This document shows positions 26,688 through 34,912 of a stretch of DNA of 64,000 nt, in pieces. The notes under the pieces are model-generated. The model was not told the DNA's origin, made no database searches, and was given only the letters and a program-made list of their open reading frames with translations. Position 1 is the stretch's first letter. Every line of letters starts with the position of its first letter. Both the position numbers and the translations under genes were made by a program. This DNA is from Terribacillus sp. DMT04. GTDB taxonomy: Bacteria; Bacillota; Bacilli; Bacillales; Amphibacillaceae. Where the stretch lies: assembly GCF_019056395.1 (NCBI RefSeq), contig NZ_CP077639.1:2916001-2980000 (forward strand). Direction: 5' to 3'.

Positions 26688-27496
26688 CCAGCACAAAACG
26701 CATCAGCCTGTATACTGTCCTGATTATCTGCGCCGCTGTCATGATGTTTCCGATTTTCTACGCTTTCAGTATTTCGTTCATGGATGGCGAGGAAGTGCTG
26801 GATGGGCAGCTGCTGCCTAGCAGCTTTTCGTTAACAAACTATGTGGAAGTATTTGAGAAGGTTCCGCTGCTCACATATTTGATCAACAGCTTTGCAACGT
26901 CAGCAATTGTTATGATTGGTCAGCTGCTCGTAAGCAGTTTAGCAGCGTTTGCTTTCGTTTTCATGAAATTCAAGGGCAGGGACCTTGTATTTTTCCTGTT
27001 CATCTCGACCATGATGATTCCTTGGGAAGCAACCATGGTTCCAAACTTCATGACTGTTCAAAGTCTTGGATGGACGAATAATTATGTCGGTTTGACCATC
27101 CCATTCTTTGCACTGGCATTCGGTACGTTCCTGTTGCGCCAGCATTTTAAAACAATACCGCAGGAGCTTTACGAGGCTTCTCAAGTCGCTGGTATTTCCA
27201 GGTTTCGATTCTTTTGGAACGTTATTCTGCCTGTCAGCAAGTCAAGTCTAGTTACTTTGGGCATTTACAGTTTTTTGACAAACTGGAACATGTATTTATG
27301 GCCGCTCCTTGTTACGAACACTGAGTCAGCTCGGACGGTCCAAATCGGACTTAAACAGCTGCAAACACAAGAGATTGCTTCGGATTGGGGAGTCGTCATG
27401 GCTGGTGTTGTTATCATCATACTGCCTACTTTAATACTGTTGTTCGCCGGGCAGAAAAAATTACAAAAAGGTCTTACACAAGGTGCACTCAAATAA
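26684..27496 (+). CDS. ugpE: Glycerol-3-phosphate ABC importer permease UgpE
   Basis: A 270-residue MalG-type permease with six membrane segments and the loop EASQVAGISRFRFFWNVILPVSKSS near 160-185. MMIPWEATMVPNF and NWNMYLWPLLVT are typical of UgpE. It is the partner of UgpA, overlaps it by four bases and precedes the binding-protein gene by 19 bp. Confidence 0.92.
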   Translation: MTSTKRISLYTVLIICAAVMMFPIFYAFSISFMDGEEVLDGQLLPSSFSLTNYVEVFEKVPLLTYLINSFATSAIVMIGQLLVSSLAAFAFVFMKFKGRDLVFFLFISTMMIPWEATMVPNFMTVQSLGWTNNYVGLTIPFFALAFGTFLLRQHFKTIPQELYEASQVAGISRFRFFWNVILPVSKSSLVTLGIYSFLTNWNMYLWPLLVTNTESARTVQIGLKQLQTQEIASDWGVVMAGVVIIILPTLILLFAGQKKLQKGLTQGALK

Positions 27497-27515
27497 AAAC
27501 GAAAGAGGTTTGATC

Positions 27516-28844
27516 ATGAAAAAACTGCTAATTAGCCTATCTGTTTTATTTGTCCTTTTTCTAACAGCTTGTTCGGGCACAGAATCTGCAAGCGGAACAA
27601 CAGAGGATGGCAAGACGGAAATCATTTTCTGGCATGCAATGGGTGGAGAACTAGAAGCTAGCGTTAATGAAATTGTGGATAATTACAACCAGTCGCAAGA
27701 CAAATATACAGTTAAACCAGTCTACCAAGGCTCTTATGAAGAGTCTCTGACAAAACTAAAAACTGTCGCCGGTACAGAAGATGCACCGGCAGTAACGCAG
27801 ATTTTTGAAGCTGGTACGAAGCAGATGATTGACAGCGGTAACGTACAGCCGGTACAGAAATTTATTGACGAGGAAGATTACGATACATCTCAATGGGAAG
27901 AAAATATTTCCTCCTACTATCAAGTAGAAGGTGAACAATACTCCATGCCGTTCAACTCCTCGACTCCGGTACTCGTTTATAATAAAGATGCATTTAAGAA
28001 AGCAGGGCTGGATCCAGAGAAAGCACCTCGCACATACAGTGAACTGAAAGAAGCGGCTGAGAAGCTGACGATCAAAGAAGGCGAGCAAACATCACAATAT
28101 GGTTTGTCCATCCTAAATTATGGCTGGTTCTTCGAAGAATTGCTTGCTACACAAGGCGGCATGTACGTAGATAAGGAAAATGGCCGTTCTGGCGAAGCAA
28201 CGAAAGCTGCATTCAACGATGAAAAGGGACAAAAAGTGTTTGAATTGATCAGTGACATGCATAAAGCTGGTACTTTCTACAATGTTGGTCAGACTTGGGA
28301 TGATATGCGAGCCGCCTTCCAATCCGAAACGATTACGATGATGCTCGATTCATCTGCAGGGGTCAAAGGTCTTGTGGATAATGCAGATTTTGAAGTTGGC
28401 GTTGCTTATCTGCCGCATCCAGACGGTGTGGATCCGCAAGGTGTTGTTATCGGAGGAGCTTCACTTTGGATGGCAAAAGATATTAGCGAAAAGCAGGAAC
28501 AGGCTACTTGGGACTTTATGAAGTATCTTTCCACACCTGAAGTACAAGCAAAATGGCATGTCGAGTCTGGATACTTTGCTATCAATCCCGCCGCTTACGA
28601 AGAAGATCTTGTAAAGCAGGAATGGGAGAACTACCCGCAGCTGAAAGTAACTGTCGACCAGCTTCATGACACTGTATCTAGTCCAGCTACACAAGGTGCG
28701 CTTATCTCCATTTTCCCAGAAGCACGTCAGCAAATTGTAACTGGTATGGAAAGTCTTTACCAAGGTACCGATCCGAAAGAAGCTTTAGATAAAGCAGCTG
28801 CAGAAGTTGACACGGTTCTCGAAAAGGGCAGCCGCAGCAGATAA
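27516..28844 (+). CDS. ugpB: Glycerol-3-phosphate-binding lipoprotein
   Basis: A 442-residue family-1 solute-binding protein. The signal ends in FLTACSG, with lipidated Cys. EIIFWHAMGGELEASVNEIV, MPFNSSTPVLVYNKDAFKKAG and VIGGASLWM correspond closely to segments of E. coli UgpB that line the glycerol-phosphate site, which is why ugp rather than a sugar system is called. The ATG follows AAAGAGGT; an in-frame codon 11 positions earlier overlaps ugpE. An IS1182 element begins two bases after the stop and has probably replaced its terminator. Confidence 0.92.
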   Translation: MKKLLISLSVLFVLFLTACSGTESASGTTEDGKTEIIFWHAMGGELEASVNEIVDNYNQSQDKYTVKPVYQGSYEESLTKLKTVAGTEDAPAVTQIFEAGTKQMIDSGNVQPVQKFIDEEDYDTSQWEENISSYYQVEGEQYSMPFNSSTPVLVYNKDAFKKAGLDPEKAPRTYSELKEAAEKLTIKEGEQTSQYGLSILNYGWFFEELLATQGGMYVDKENGRSGEATKAAFNDEKGQKVFELISDMHKAGTFYNVGQTWDDMRAAFQSETITMMLDSSAGVKGLVDNADFEVGVAYLPHPDGVDPQGVVIGGASLWMAKDISEKQEQATWDFMKYLSTPEVQAKWHVESGYFAINPAAYEEDLVKQEWENYPQLKVTVDQLHDTVSSPATQGALISIFPEARQQIVTGMESLYQGTDPKEALDKAAAEVDTVLEKGSRSR

Positions 28845-30529
28845 CAAAAAAACGAGAGCGGGACATAACTCCTCTCTGACACAAAAAAGATCTCGGTCAC
28901 CAGGAAAATGGTGACCGAGATCTTTTTTGATCTGATATTTTTTGAATTCCTTACTATACTTGCTGATCTGGCGGTGAACTTCCTGATGTTCACCGCCATG
29001 AAGGCGAATCCTAATTCGTTTTCCACTTTCTCTTTACTTCGTACCGAGAAACGAGTGAAACACAAATGAGCCTTCAGAAATCCGAAGACTGGCTCGACAT
29101 CTATTTTACGTTTTCCGTAAATTTTCCCTGTTTCTTTTTCGCTGAGTAATTGCTGGGTATATGCTTTTTGTTTTTCCCATCTTTCGTTGTAATAGATTTT
29201 CCGGTTGTTTCCTTCTTTCGCTTTCGTACATTCTGCACGTAAGGGACAAGCAGTACAATCGTCACATTCATACACGCGATAATGACGCTTGAATCCAAAT
29301 TTGTCGCATCTTTCGGATAGGTACCGAAACGCTAATTTCCGGTTATTCGGGCAAGTGAAAAAGTCGCCTTCGGCATCATAATCCCAGTGAGCTACTTGGT
29401 AAGGATCTTGTTTATATTTCTTTTGCTTTTCTTTTCGGTAGTGATTATAGGTGATGAGAGGGATGCGCTTCCGATTATTTACCACATCATCATAATTTTG
29501 CTCACTGCCATATCCGGCATCCGCGACAATATAGTCGGGCAGCTCAAAAAAGTCCCGTTCAATCTTATCAAGGAAAGGGATGAAAGTTCGCGTATCCGTA
29601 GGATTCGGGAACACATCATAGGCCAGGGCATATTGACCTTCAGTAGCCAGCTGCACATTGTACCCAGGTTTAAGTTGGCCATTTTTCATATAATCATCTT
29701 TCATGCGCATAAAAGTGGCACCATGGTCAGTTTTGGAGTAGCTATTTCTGTCTCCGAAGATTTCCATGTCGACCTGATATTTTGATTTCCGTTTAATGAA
29801 ATCATTGACTTGCTTTCGGTACTGTTTTGGTGCTTTACGTTCGGAACGAAGCTGCTTGCGTTCGGCAGTATCATCACTTGCTTCTATGCGGCGATCGTAT
29901 TCCTGCACCTTTTCGTCCAGTTTTTCTGCTACTTTTGTTAACTCTTCGCCCGATAGGGCTTCGGGGTTCTCCAGCTCGATTGCGGGGATAATTTCCTGCT
30001 CCAACAGTTCTTCATACATCTGAGCCGATCTTTCCACCAATTGCGTACTGTATTTCTCAGTGGACTTCCGCCATACAAAAGTAAACTTGTTGGCATTTGC
30101 TTCGATTTTGGTGCCATCAATAAAAATGGCTTCTTCTTCAATGACTTTTTCTTGAACCAGCTGGCTGCGAAATTGGACAAAGCACTGGCGTAAGAGTTCT
30201 TTTACGTGAGGGTTCACACGGAATCGGTTGATGGTGCGATAGCTGGGCTGATAATCTTGGGCAAGCCACATCATGCGTACGCTGTCTTGAAGTAATGACT
30301 CAATTTTACGGCCCGAGAAAACGGATTGCGTATAGGCACATAAAATAATCTTCATCATCATGCGAGGGTGATAAGCAGGGTGTCCGGTTTCCCGACGGAA
30401 ACCGTCAAAAGCTTCGTCTGGAATACTTTCTACTAAATGGTTAACGGTAAAAGCAATATCATTTTCAGGTAATTTTCTTTCCAAATCTAGAGGTAAAACG
30501 ACTTCACACATGGTATAATGTTTAAACAT
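28757..30529 (-). CDS. IS1182-family transposase with host-derived C-terminal tail
   Basis: A 590-residue DDE transposase. Residues about 10-80 are the N-terminal DUF772-like region, FIDGTKIEANANK holds the first Asp, a coiled region follows, DAGYGS holds the second Asp and DVEPVFGFLKAH the Glu; the CPLRAEC and CDDCTAC cysteines are typical of the family. No stop occurs inside the element: the frame crosses the left inverted repeat and ends inside antisense ugpB, so about 29 C-terminal residues are specified by host DNA. An identical-looking N-terminus is at 63485, so both copies are recent. Confidence 0.93.
   Translation of the reverse strand: MFKHYTMCEVVLPLDLERKLPENDIAFTVNHLVESIPDEAFDGFRRETGHPAYHPRMMMKIILCAYTQSVFSGRKIESLLQDSVRMMWLAQDYQPSYRTINRFRVNPHVKELLRQCFVQFRSQLVQEKVIEEEAIFIDGTKIEANANKFTFVWRKSTEKYSTQLVERSAQMYEELLEQEIIPAIELENPEALSGEELTKVAEKLDEKVQEYDRRIEASDDTAERKQLRSERKAPKQYRKQVNDFIKRKSKYQVDMEIFGDRNSYSKTDHGATFMRMKDDYMKNGQLKPGYNVQLATEGQYALAYDVFPNPTDTRTFIPFLDKIERDFFELPDYIVADAGYGSEQNYDDVVNNRKRIPLITYNHYRKEKQKKYKQDPYQVAHWDYDAEGDFFTCPNNRKLAFRYLSERCDKFGFKRHYRVYECDDCTACPLRAECTKAKEGNNRKIYYNERWEKQKAYTQQLLSEKETGKIYGKRKIDVEPVFGFLKAHLCFTRFSVRSKEKVENELGFAFMAVNIRKFTARSASIVRNSKNIRSKKISVTIFLVTEIFFVSERSYVPLSFFCYLLRLPFSRTVSTSAAALSKASFGSVPW
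28883..28928. terminator. Terminator hairpin at the 3' end of the IS1182 element
   Basis: A perfect 18-bp stem (28883-28900 with 28911-28928), A-run on one side and T-run on the other, core GATCTCGGTCAC. It works on both strands and would isolate the element from ugp transcription, and could stop transposase transcripts before the natural end of the frame. Confidence 0.85.
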
Positions 30530-30590
30530 AAGGACCCTCCTCTTTTGTGTTTTGTGTCGTAACTTAATTCTATCAGAGGGGTCCTTTTTT
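30529..30590 (-). promoter_or_regulatory. Hairpin hiding the transposase ribosome-binding site
   Basis: On the minus strand AAGGACCC and CTCT pair with AGAG and GGGTCCTT, a two-base bulge between. The 3' arm contains the GAGGAGGG ribosome-binding site and ends directly before the ATG. Such hairpins in IS elements prevent translation from outside transcripts. The same hairpin occurs in copy 2. Confidence 0.65.
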
Positions 30591-30623
30591 TGCTTCTATA
30601 AACAGTAAATTAACGATAAAAAG

Positions 30624-30669
30624 ATGAGGCAGGCATCTCCGAATTCTCGGAGACGCCTGCCTCATTTTA
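30624..30669 (-). terminator. Upstream terminator hairpin of the IS1182 element
   Basis: Nearly perfect palindrome with arms ATGAGGCAGGCGTCTCCGA and its complement around AATT, present in both copies at the transposase 5' side. It should stop transcription entering from the flank. Confidence 0.75.
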
Positions 30670-30707
30670 ATTTCTCATTTTTTGGGGTTTTGTCCCGCTC
30701 TCGTTTT

Positions 30708-30818
30708 TTAATAGCTCGCCTTGCCGGATCGTTTCTGTTTTCGTTTATTCATAAATTTCTTTACAATAGGATAAACTACCGGACCATATTTGATTGCTTT
30801 TCGAATAAGGTTTTTCAT
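30708..30818 (-). CDS. Small basic hypothetical protein, 36 residues
   Basis: It starts ATG after GGAGGCGA and reads MKNLIRKAIKYGPVVYP then a lysine/arginine-rich tail KKFMNKRKQKRSGKASY. The strong ribosome-binding site and clean boundaries support a real gene; similar short basic proteins occur in other bacilli, with unknown role. Its stop codon touches the right end of the IS1182 element, which therefore sits exactly where its terminator should be. Confidence 0.65.
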   Translation of the reverse strand: MKNLIRKAIKYGPVVYPIVKKFMNKRKQKRSGKASY

Positions 30819-30868
30819 ATTGAATCGCCTCCACTCTTTTAATTGTATATCCCCCGCTCTTCCTCGAG

Positions 30869-31618
30869 TCAAACATGTGCTAAGGTGAAGGCGATGAACA
30901 TGCCAAGCGCTGTCACAATACCTACAACAGATCCGCCTTCCTTATATGCTTCTGGGGCCATTGTGGAGGCTACCATTGCAATGATTGCTCCCCCAGCGAA
31001 TGAATTGAGGATAGCTTTTGTACTAGCGCTTGTATCCTGTAAAAGTACTGCTCCTGCGAGAGCGCTGAGAGCAGATATTATCAAAACGGCAACCCACATG
31101 AAAAGGATTTTTTTTCGAGAGTATCCACCGCTTTGCATCCCGGCAGTACTGGAAAGCCCTTCAGGAAAGTTACTGATAAATATTGAAACGATTAAAGCGG
31201 TACTGGCTCCTCCTCCGGTTGCTAAGCTCAAACCGATCATCGCCGATTCTGGTATAGCATCCATAACGGTTCCTGCAAAGATTGCCAGCCCAGAACTTGA
31301 ACCTTCCTCCTCTTTCTTATGTATTTCATGAAGGTCGGTTCTTTTTCTGTGTTTCCCGCCATACCGCGAAATAATAGCATTTAAAATGGTAAAGACTACT
31401 GCTCCGCCAAGAAATCCAATTGCTTCTTCTTGTATGCCGCCACTTATCTCATAAGCCTCTTCTAAAAGCTCATAAGAAGTTGAGCCGATTAAGGCACCTG
31501 TCCCTAAAGCCATAATGAGACCAATAATCCGTTTCTTGACAGGCACTAACATGAGCAGTGCAGCTCCAATTAAACTGGCCGATCCTGCAACTGCCCCCCA
31601 TAATATAGCTTCCCACAT
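30869..31618 (-). CDS. ZIP-family metal transporter-like membrane protein
   Basis: A 249-residue membrane protein with about eight segments. VMDAIPESAMIGLSL and ISNFPEGLSSTAGM are the divergent equivalents of the ZIP metal helices, and a hydrophilic loop with HRKRTDLHEIHKKEEEG lies between segments 3 and 4 as in ZIP carriers. The first motif has Asp-Ala where ZupT has His-Asn, so metal specificity is uncertain. The start chosen is the ATG eight bases after AAAGGA; earlier in-frame ATGs overlap the site. Confidence 0.82.
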   Translation of the reverse strand: MWEAILWGAVAGSASLIGAALLMLVPVKKRIIGLIMALGTGALIGSTSYELLEEAYEISGGIQEEAIGFLGGAVVFTILNAIISRYGGKHRKRTDLHEIHKKEEEGSSSGLAIFAGTVMDAIPESAMIGLSLATGGGASTALIVSIFISNFPEGLSSTAGMQSGGYSRKKILFMWVAVLIISALSALAGAVLLQDTSASTKAILNSFAGGAIIAMVASTMAPEAYKEGGSVVGIVTALGMFIAFTLAHV

Positions 31619-31694
31619 ATCCATCTTCCTTTCTTCATCATGTAGAGCCATTGCCATATTAAATAGAAATTAAACATAGGTGAAGTTTTGACAT

Positions 31695-31720
31695 AAAAAA
31701 AGACCGTCCAATGACGGCCT
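31695..31720 (-). terminator. Terminator downstream of the symporter-like gene
   Basis: On the minus strand GGCCGTCA and ACGGTC pair around TTGG and are followed by seven T. Confidence 0.75.
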
Positions 31721-31724
31721 CCTG

Positions 31725-32678
31725 CTATTTTTTATGCAGCAGCTTTCTGTACTTCCATTTTCTCAATAAACTGGAGAAGACAGCAGCTAGTACTTGCTGA
31801 AAAAGCATACCAATGACAACAGGTATAGCGACGGGAGCAGGAAAGAAACTGACGGCAAGCACAACACCTGCACTGATATTCCGCATGCCTCCGATGAACG
31901 TAATGCTGACGATTTCTCTTCTTTCATAATGAAATAGTTTCCCTAGAAGCCAGCTTAGGAGATACCCGGAAAATGATAAACAAAATACAAGGACGACTTT
32001 AACAAGAATAGATACATCAAACTCATGTAAATGCGGAGCTACTAGAGAGCTGTTTATGGAAACAACACAGATCAGTCCCAATTTGGAGAATGGAGCTAAA
32101 TTGGTGCTCAGTTTACTGGTAGTTTCTTTGCTGCAGAATTGGTGAACAACCATCCCTGCCAGTGAAGGAACAACAATCATCCATAGCAATCCCTCCATCA
32201 TTGGAAGTACTTCCATCTGAACTTCTCCGCCTACTAGCAAATGCAGGGTGGAAGGAACTAAAATGGGCGACAGCAGCGTACCTACGAGTATGGTCGATAA
32301 TGTAAGCCCAATATCTCCTTCCTGCATAGCAACCCAAACAAAAGCTGTTATACCAGTTGGGATTGCAGTCAGCAGGACAAGTCCCGTTATGGTGAAAAGA
32401 TCTCCGGGGAAAAATAAATGTCCTAATCCGAGTGCGATTAAAGGCATCGCTATGTGCAGGACGGCTAATGAAAGCAGCATTGGACCTGGATTTTTCACAG
32501 CGTGCAGCAAGCTTTTAAAACTGGCCGATAAACTTCCTGCAAATGTCATACAAGCAAAAATCCAAGGTACAAGCGCTTCCCCATGATGCAGGATGTCTGC
32601 TAGCAAAAAGCCTAACAGCACACTAGTCGGCGTCAAGAATGGCATGTATTTCGTTAGTACTTGATTAAGGGGTTTCAT
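31725..32678 (-). CDS. Bile-acid:sodium symporter (BASS) family carrier
   Basis: A 317-residue integral membrane protein with about nine to ten segments. LLTAIPTGITAFVWVAMQEGDIGLTLSTILVGTLLSPIL and FIGGMRNISAGVVLA correspond to the crossing helices of the BASS fold; the latter resembles the GMRN/ GxEnS motif region. Substrates in bacteria include keto acids and other organic anions; which one here is unknown. It is monocistronic. Confidence 0.82.
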   Translation of the reverse strand: MKPLNQVLTKYMPFLTPTSVLLGFLLADILHHGEALVPWIFACMTFAGSLSASFKSLLHAVKNPGPMLLSLAVLHIAMPLIALGLGHLFFPGDLFTITGLVLLTAIPTGITAFVWVAMQEGDIGLTLSTILVGTLLSPILVPSTLHLLVGGEVQMEVLPMMEGLLWMIVVPSLAGMVVHQFCSKETTSKLSTNLAPFSKLGLICVVSINSSLVAPHLHEFDVSILVKVVLVFCLSFSGYLLSWLLGKLFHYERREIVSITFIGGMRNISAGVVLAVSFFPAPVAIPVVIGMLFQQVLAAVFSSLLRKWKYRKLLHKK

Positions 32679-32747
32679 GAAAGGTATCCGTCCCTTTCTT
32701 TTTGTTTCTCCTCTCAGTATATCAATAAAAATTAGTGCTGCTTGAAT

Positions 32748-32777
32748 AAAAAAAACGCTGCAGATATCGCAGCGTTT
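32748..32777 (-). terminator. Terminator of the orphan PTS IIC gene
   Basis: On the minus strand AAACGCTGC and GCAGCGTTT pair around GATATCT and are followed by T. Confidence 0.88.
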
Positions 32778-32782
32778 CTCGT

Positions 32783-33802
32783 TTACTGAATTTCCATTCT
32801 CAAATCCCCAACTTTCGCCCAGCCGATTGATTTAATAACATGATAAAGGACTAGTGAAATGATTAGCGGAAGCACTACTCCGATTGCTATATAAATGATG
32901 AATGCACTAACCCCTTGACTTGCAAGAATGTTAAGCGGTGCAATGAATGAATTTAAGCCTAAGCCTGCAAGCTCGTAGCTTGTAGTAAAGTCAAACAGCA
33001 CTGTTGCAATTGGTGCACACACAACTGCTGCTACAAATGGCGGAATCACAAGTGCCGGATTCTTGATTAAGTTAGGGAATTGGACTTTTGGTGTAACAAC
33101 AAACTGCGCCAGAAAACCACCCATATCATTTTGACGAATACTCATAAATGTAAAGCCAACAAATTGTGCTGTGCAGCCAATTAAAGCTGCTGCACTGGAT
33201 ACTGGATCCAGCTGTAATGCAATTGCTAGCGCCGCAGATGATGCGGGTGTCATTAATAAAACACTAAATACTAGTGAAATTACAATTGATGCAAGCAGCG
33301 GAGATCCTGTAACGGAATTAGCAATCTGTGCACTAACCCAAGTTAATAATGGTGTCGTTACTGCTGCCAGACCTGCTCCAGCTATCCCGCCTGCAAATAC
33401 AGCGGCAAACGGTATTGCCATCATATCAAGCGGCGTCTTTCCTGCCACTCGTTTCCCGACAAACGTTGCAACCAAGGCTGCCAGCACTGCACTAATTGGC
33501 TGACCTGATACCATAGAAGTCAATAATCCATCGTCTCCCACTGTCATGGCTGCTCCGCCGACTGTCGCACTAATCATCGCACTAAAGATAACTAATGTGT
33601 TCCCGCCAAGCTGGACAGCAATCCCAGCTCCTAAAGCCGGCGCTAGTAACGCCTTTGCTACCGTACCAACTGCTATTAATGTAGGCCAATTTAAAAATTC
33701 ACCGAAGGTTTCCATTAATAATCCAATACCGAGGGTTACGAGGACTGCATTAGCCATTCCTTGTGATGCTTTGTACATTCGGTCGATTACGTATTCTTTC
33801 AT
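32783..33802 (-). CDS. Orphan PTS EIIC-type membrane protein (PTS_EIIC_2 family)
   Basis: A 339-residue membrane protein with about nine to ten segments and many small residues. The pattern (GQPISAVLAALVATFVGKRVAGKTPLDMM, MTPASSAALAIALQLDPVSSAAALIGCTAQFVGF) is that of the PTS_EIIC_2 family found alone in Firmicutes. There is no EIIA or EIIB gene beside it, so phosphotransfer is unlikely or borrowed; it may transport or sense an unknown solute. GAGGGAG precedes the ATG. Confidence 0.78.
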   Translation of the reverse strand: MKEYVIDRMYKASQGMANAVLVTLGIGLLMETFGEFLNWPTLIAVGTVAKALLAPALGAGIAVQLGGNTLVIFSAMISATVGGAAMTVGDDGLLTSMVSGQPISAVLAALVATFVGKRVAGKTPLDMMAIPFAAVFAGGIAGAGLAAVTTPLLTWVSAQIANSVTGSPLLASIVISLVFSVLLMTPASSAALAIALQLDPVSSAAALIGCTAQFVGFTFMSIRQNDMGGFLAQFVVTPKVQFPNLIKNPALVIPPFVAAVVCAPIATVLFDFTTSYELAGLGLNSFIAPLNILASQGVSAFIIYIAIGVVLPLIISLVLYHVIKSIGWAKVGDLRMEIQ

Positions 33803-34137
33803 TAAATTCTCGCTCCCTCTTCGGTTTAATAGTTATTTAATTCTGACTATTAAGCTTCATTTTCTCTCTTTTTCCAATAGTGGACGTAAATCCATATCGG
33901 ATAGTAAATATTTGATAAGTGCATAATAGTATTTAGATATACTACCATCATTTTTAGATTAAAGTAAATAAGTTTCTTGAAATATAAGAAATTTTCAGTT
34001 TACTCTTTCTTTCAAAAGCTTATCTCCACTACCTTGTCGAGTCGGATATCGCTCTATTTCAAGTATTCAGCTGCGTCTAAGTAGACCAATGCTTCTATAT
34101 GCTTCAACATGCTTAGCATAGTAACTCATCCTGAAAT
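33803..34137. other. Divergent intergenic region, no gene seen
   Basis: 335 AT-rich bases between the PTS IIC gene (minus) and the OpuC-like operon (plus). I see no coding frame or strong hairpin; only a small imperfect repeat TTTCTT/AAGAAA near 33970. Confidence 0.5.
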
Positions 34138-34166
34138 TTGATATGGTTATTATTTCATGTTAAAAT
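34138..34166 (+). promoter_or_regulatory. Sigma-A promoter of the OpuC-like operon
   Basis: TTGATA at 34138, 17 bases, TAAAAT at 34161. Transcription would begin near 34173, about 70 bases before the ribosome-binding site of the first gene, which excludes starts further upstream. Confidence 0.7.
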
Positions 34167-34245
34167 ATTGCCTTATTTGGGTATAACAAAAAAAGCAGAA
34201 GTCTGTCCAGGACCTTTGCAGGAAAAATTCAGGAGGTGCCCACTC

Positions 34246-34899
34246 ATTTCGGATTTAATTGACTATTTCACCAGTAATTTTACGTTTTTACTCGGATATA
34301 CCTGGGATCACATCAAGCTTGTCGGTTCAGCTATTATTATCGCTATCGTAATTGGTGTCCCATTAGGTATTTATTGCTCCGTTAATAAATACGCTGCCTC
34401 AACTATTCTCCAAATTGCTTCGATCATGATGACTATCCCAAGTCTTGCTTTATTTGGAATCATGATTCCTATTCTTTCTCTTATTAATGAAGGAATTGGT
34501 ACGTTACCCGCTATAATCGCACTTGTACTCTATTCACAGCTGCCGATTATTCGGAATACGTACACAGCTATTAATAATGTCGATCCTGATATACGGGATG
34601 CTGCAAATGGCATTGGTCTGACTACATTCCAGCGACTATATAAAGTAGAACTTCCGAATGCAATACCATTAATTATGGCCGGCGTACGTACAGCGACTGT
34701 ACTTAATATCGGTGTGGGCGCCATTGCTACTTTAATTGGTGCAGGCGGACTGGGCGGAATTATCTATCAAGGTATTCTTCGCAACAATACAACAATGATA
34801 CTCGCAGGCGCTCTTTCTGTGGCTGTTTTAGCATTAATTGCTGATTTGTTCTTACGCCTAATCGAAAACCTATTCACACCAAAAGGTGTAAAAAAATGA
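34246..34899 (+). CDS. Compatible-solute ABC permease (OpuCB/OpuBB-like), ATT start proposed
   Basis: A 217-residue permease, exactly the length of Bacillus OpuCB. Features are MTIPSLALFGIMIPIL, YSQLPIIRNTYTAINNVDPDIRDAANGIG and the EAA-type loop; GAGGLGGIIYQGI is near 165. The perfect site AGGAGGTG at 34231 is followed nine bases later by ATT, and no ATG, GTG or TTG lies in frame at a usable distance. An in-frame TTG at 34215 has only a poor site. With ATPase, second permease and binding protein it imports glycine betaine, choline, carnitine or a related osmolyte. Confidence 0.85.
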   Translation: MSDLIDYFTSNFTFLLGYTWDHIKLVGSAIIIAIVIGVPLGIYCSVNKYAASTILQIASIMMTIPSLALFGIMIPILSLINEGIGTLPAIIALVLYSQLPIIRNTYTAINNVDPDIRDAANGIGLTTFQRLYKVELPNAIPLIMAGVRTATVLNIGVGAIATLIGAGGLGGIIYQGILRNNTTMILAGALSVAVLALIADLFLRLIENLFTPKGVKK

Positions 34900-34912
34900 T
34901 AAGGGTGACAAT

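Larger units (their letters stand above)
28847..30709 (-). mobile_element. IS1182-family insertion sequence, complete copy
   Basis: A 1863-bp element. Its two ends carry a 19-bp perfect inverted repeat, AAAAAACGAGAGCGGGACA at 28847-28865 and its complement at 30691-30709. Part of this may be the two halves of a former host hairpin rather than the element itself, since only GGGACAAAACCC-type sequence is shared with copy 2 at 63311. It lies between ugpB and a small minus-strand gene. No flanking target duplication beyond the palindrome is evident. Confidence 0.88.

Noticed and set aside
29387-29785. Open frame on the plus strand across the transposase gene
   Set aside because: It is antisense to well-conserved transposase codons, has no ribosome-binding site and an odd composition.
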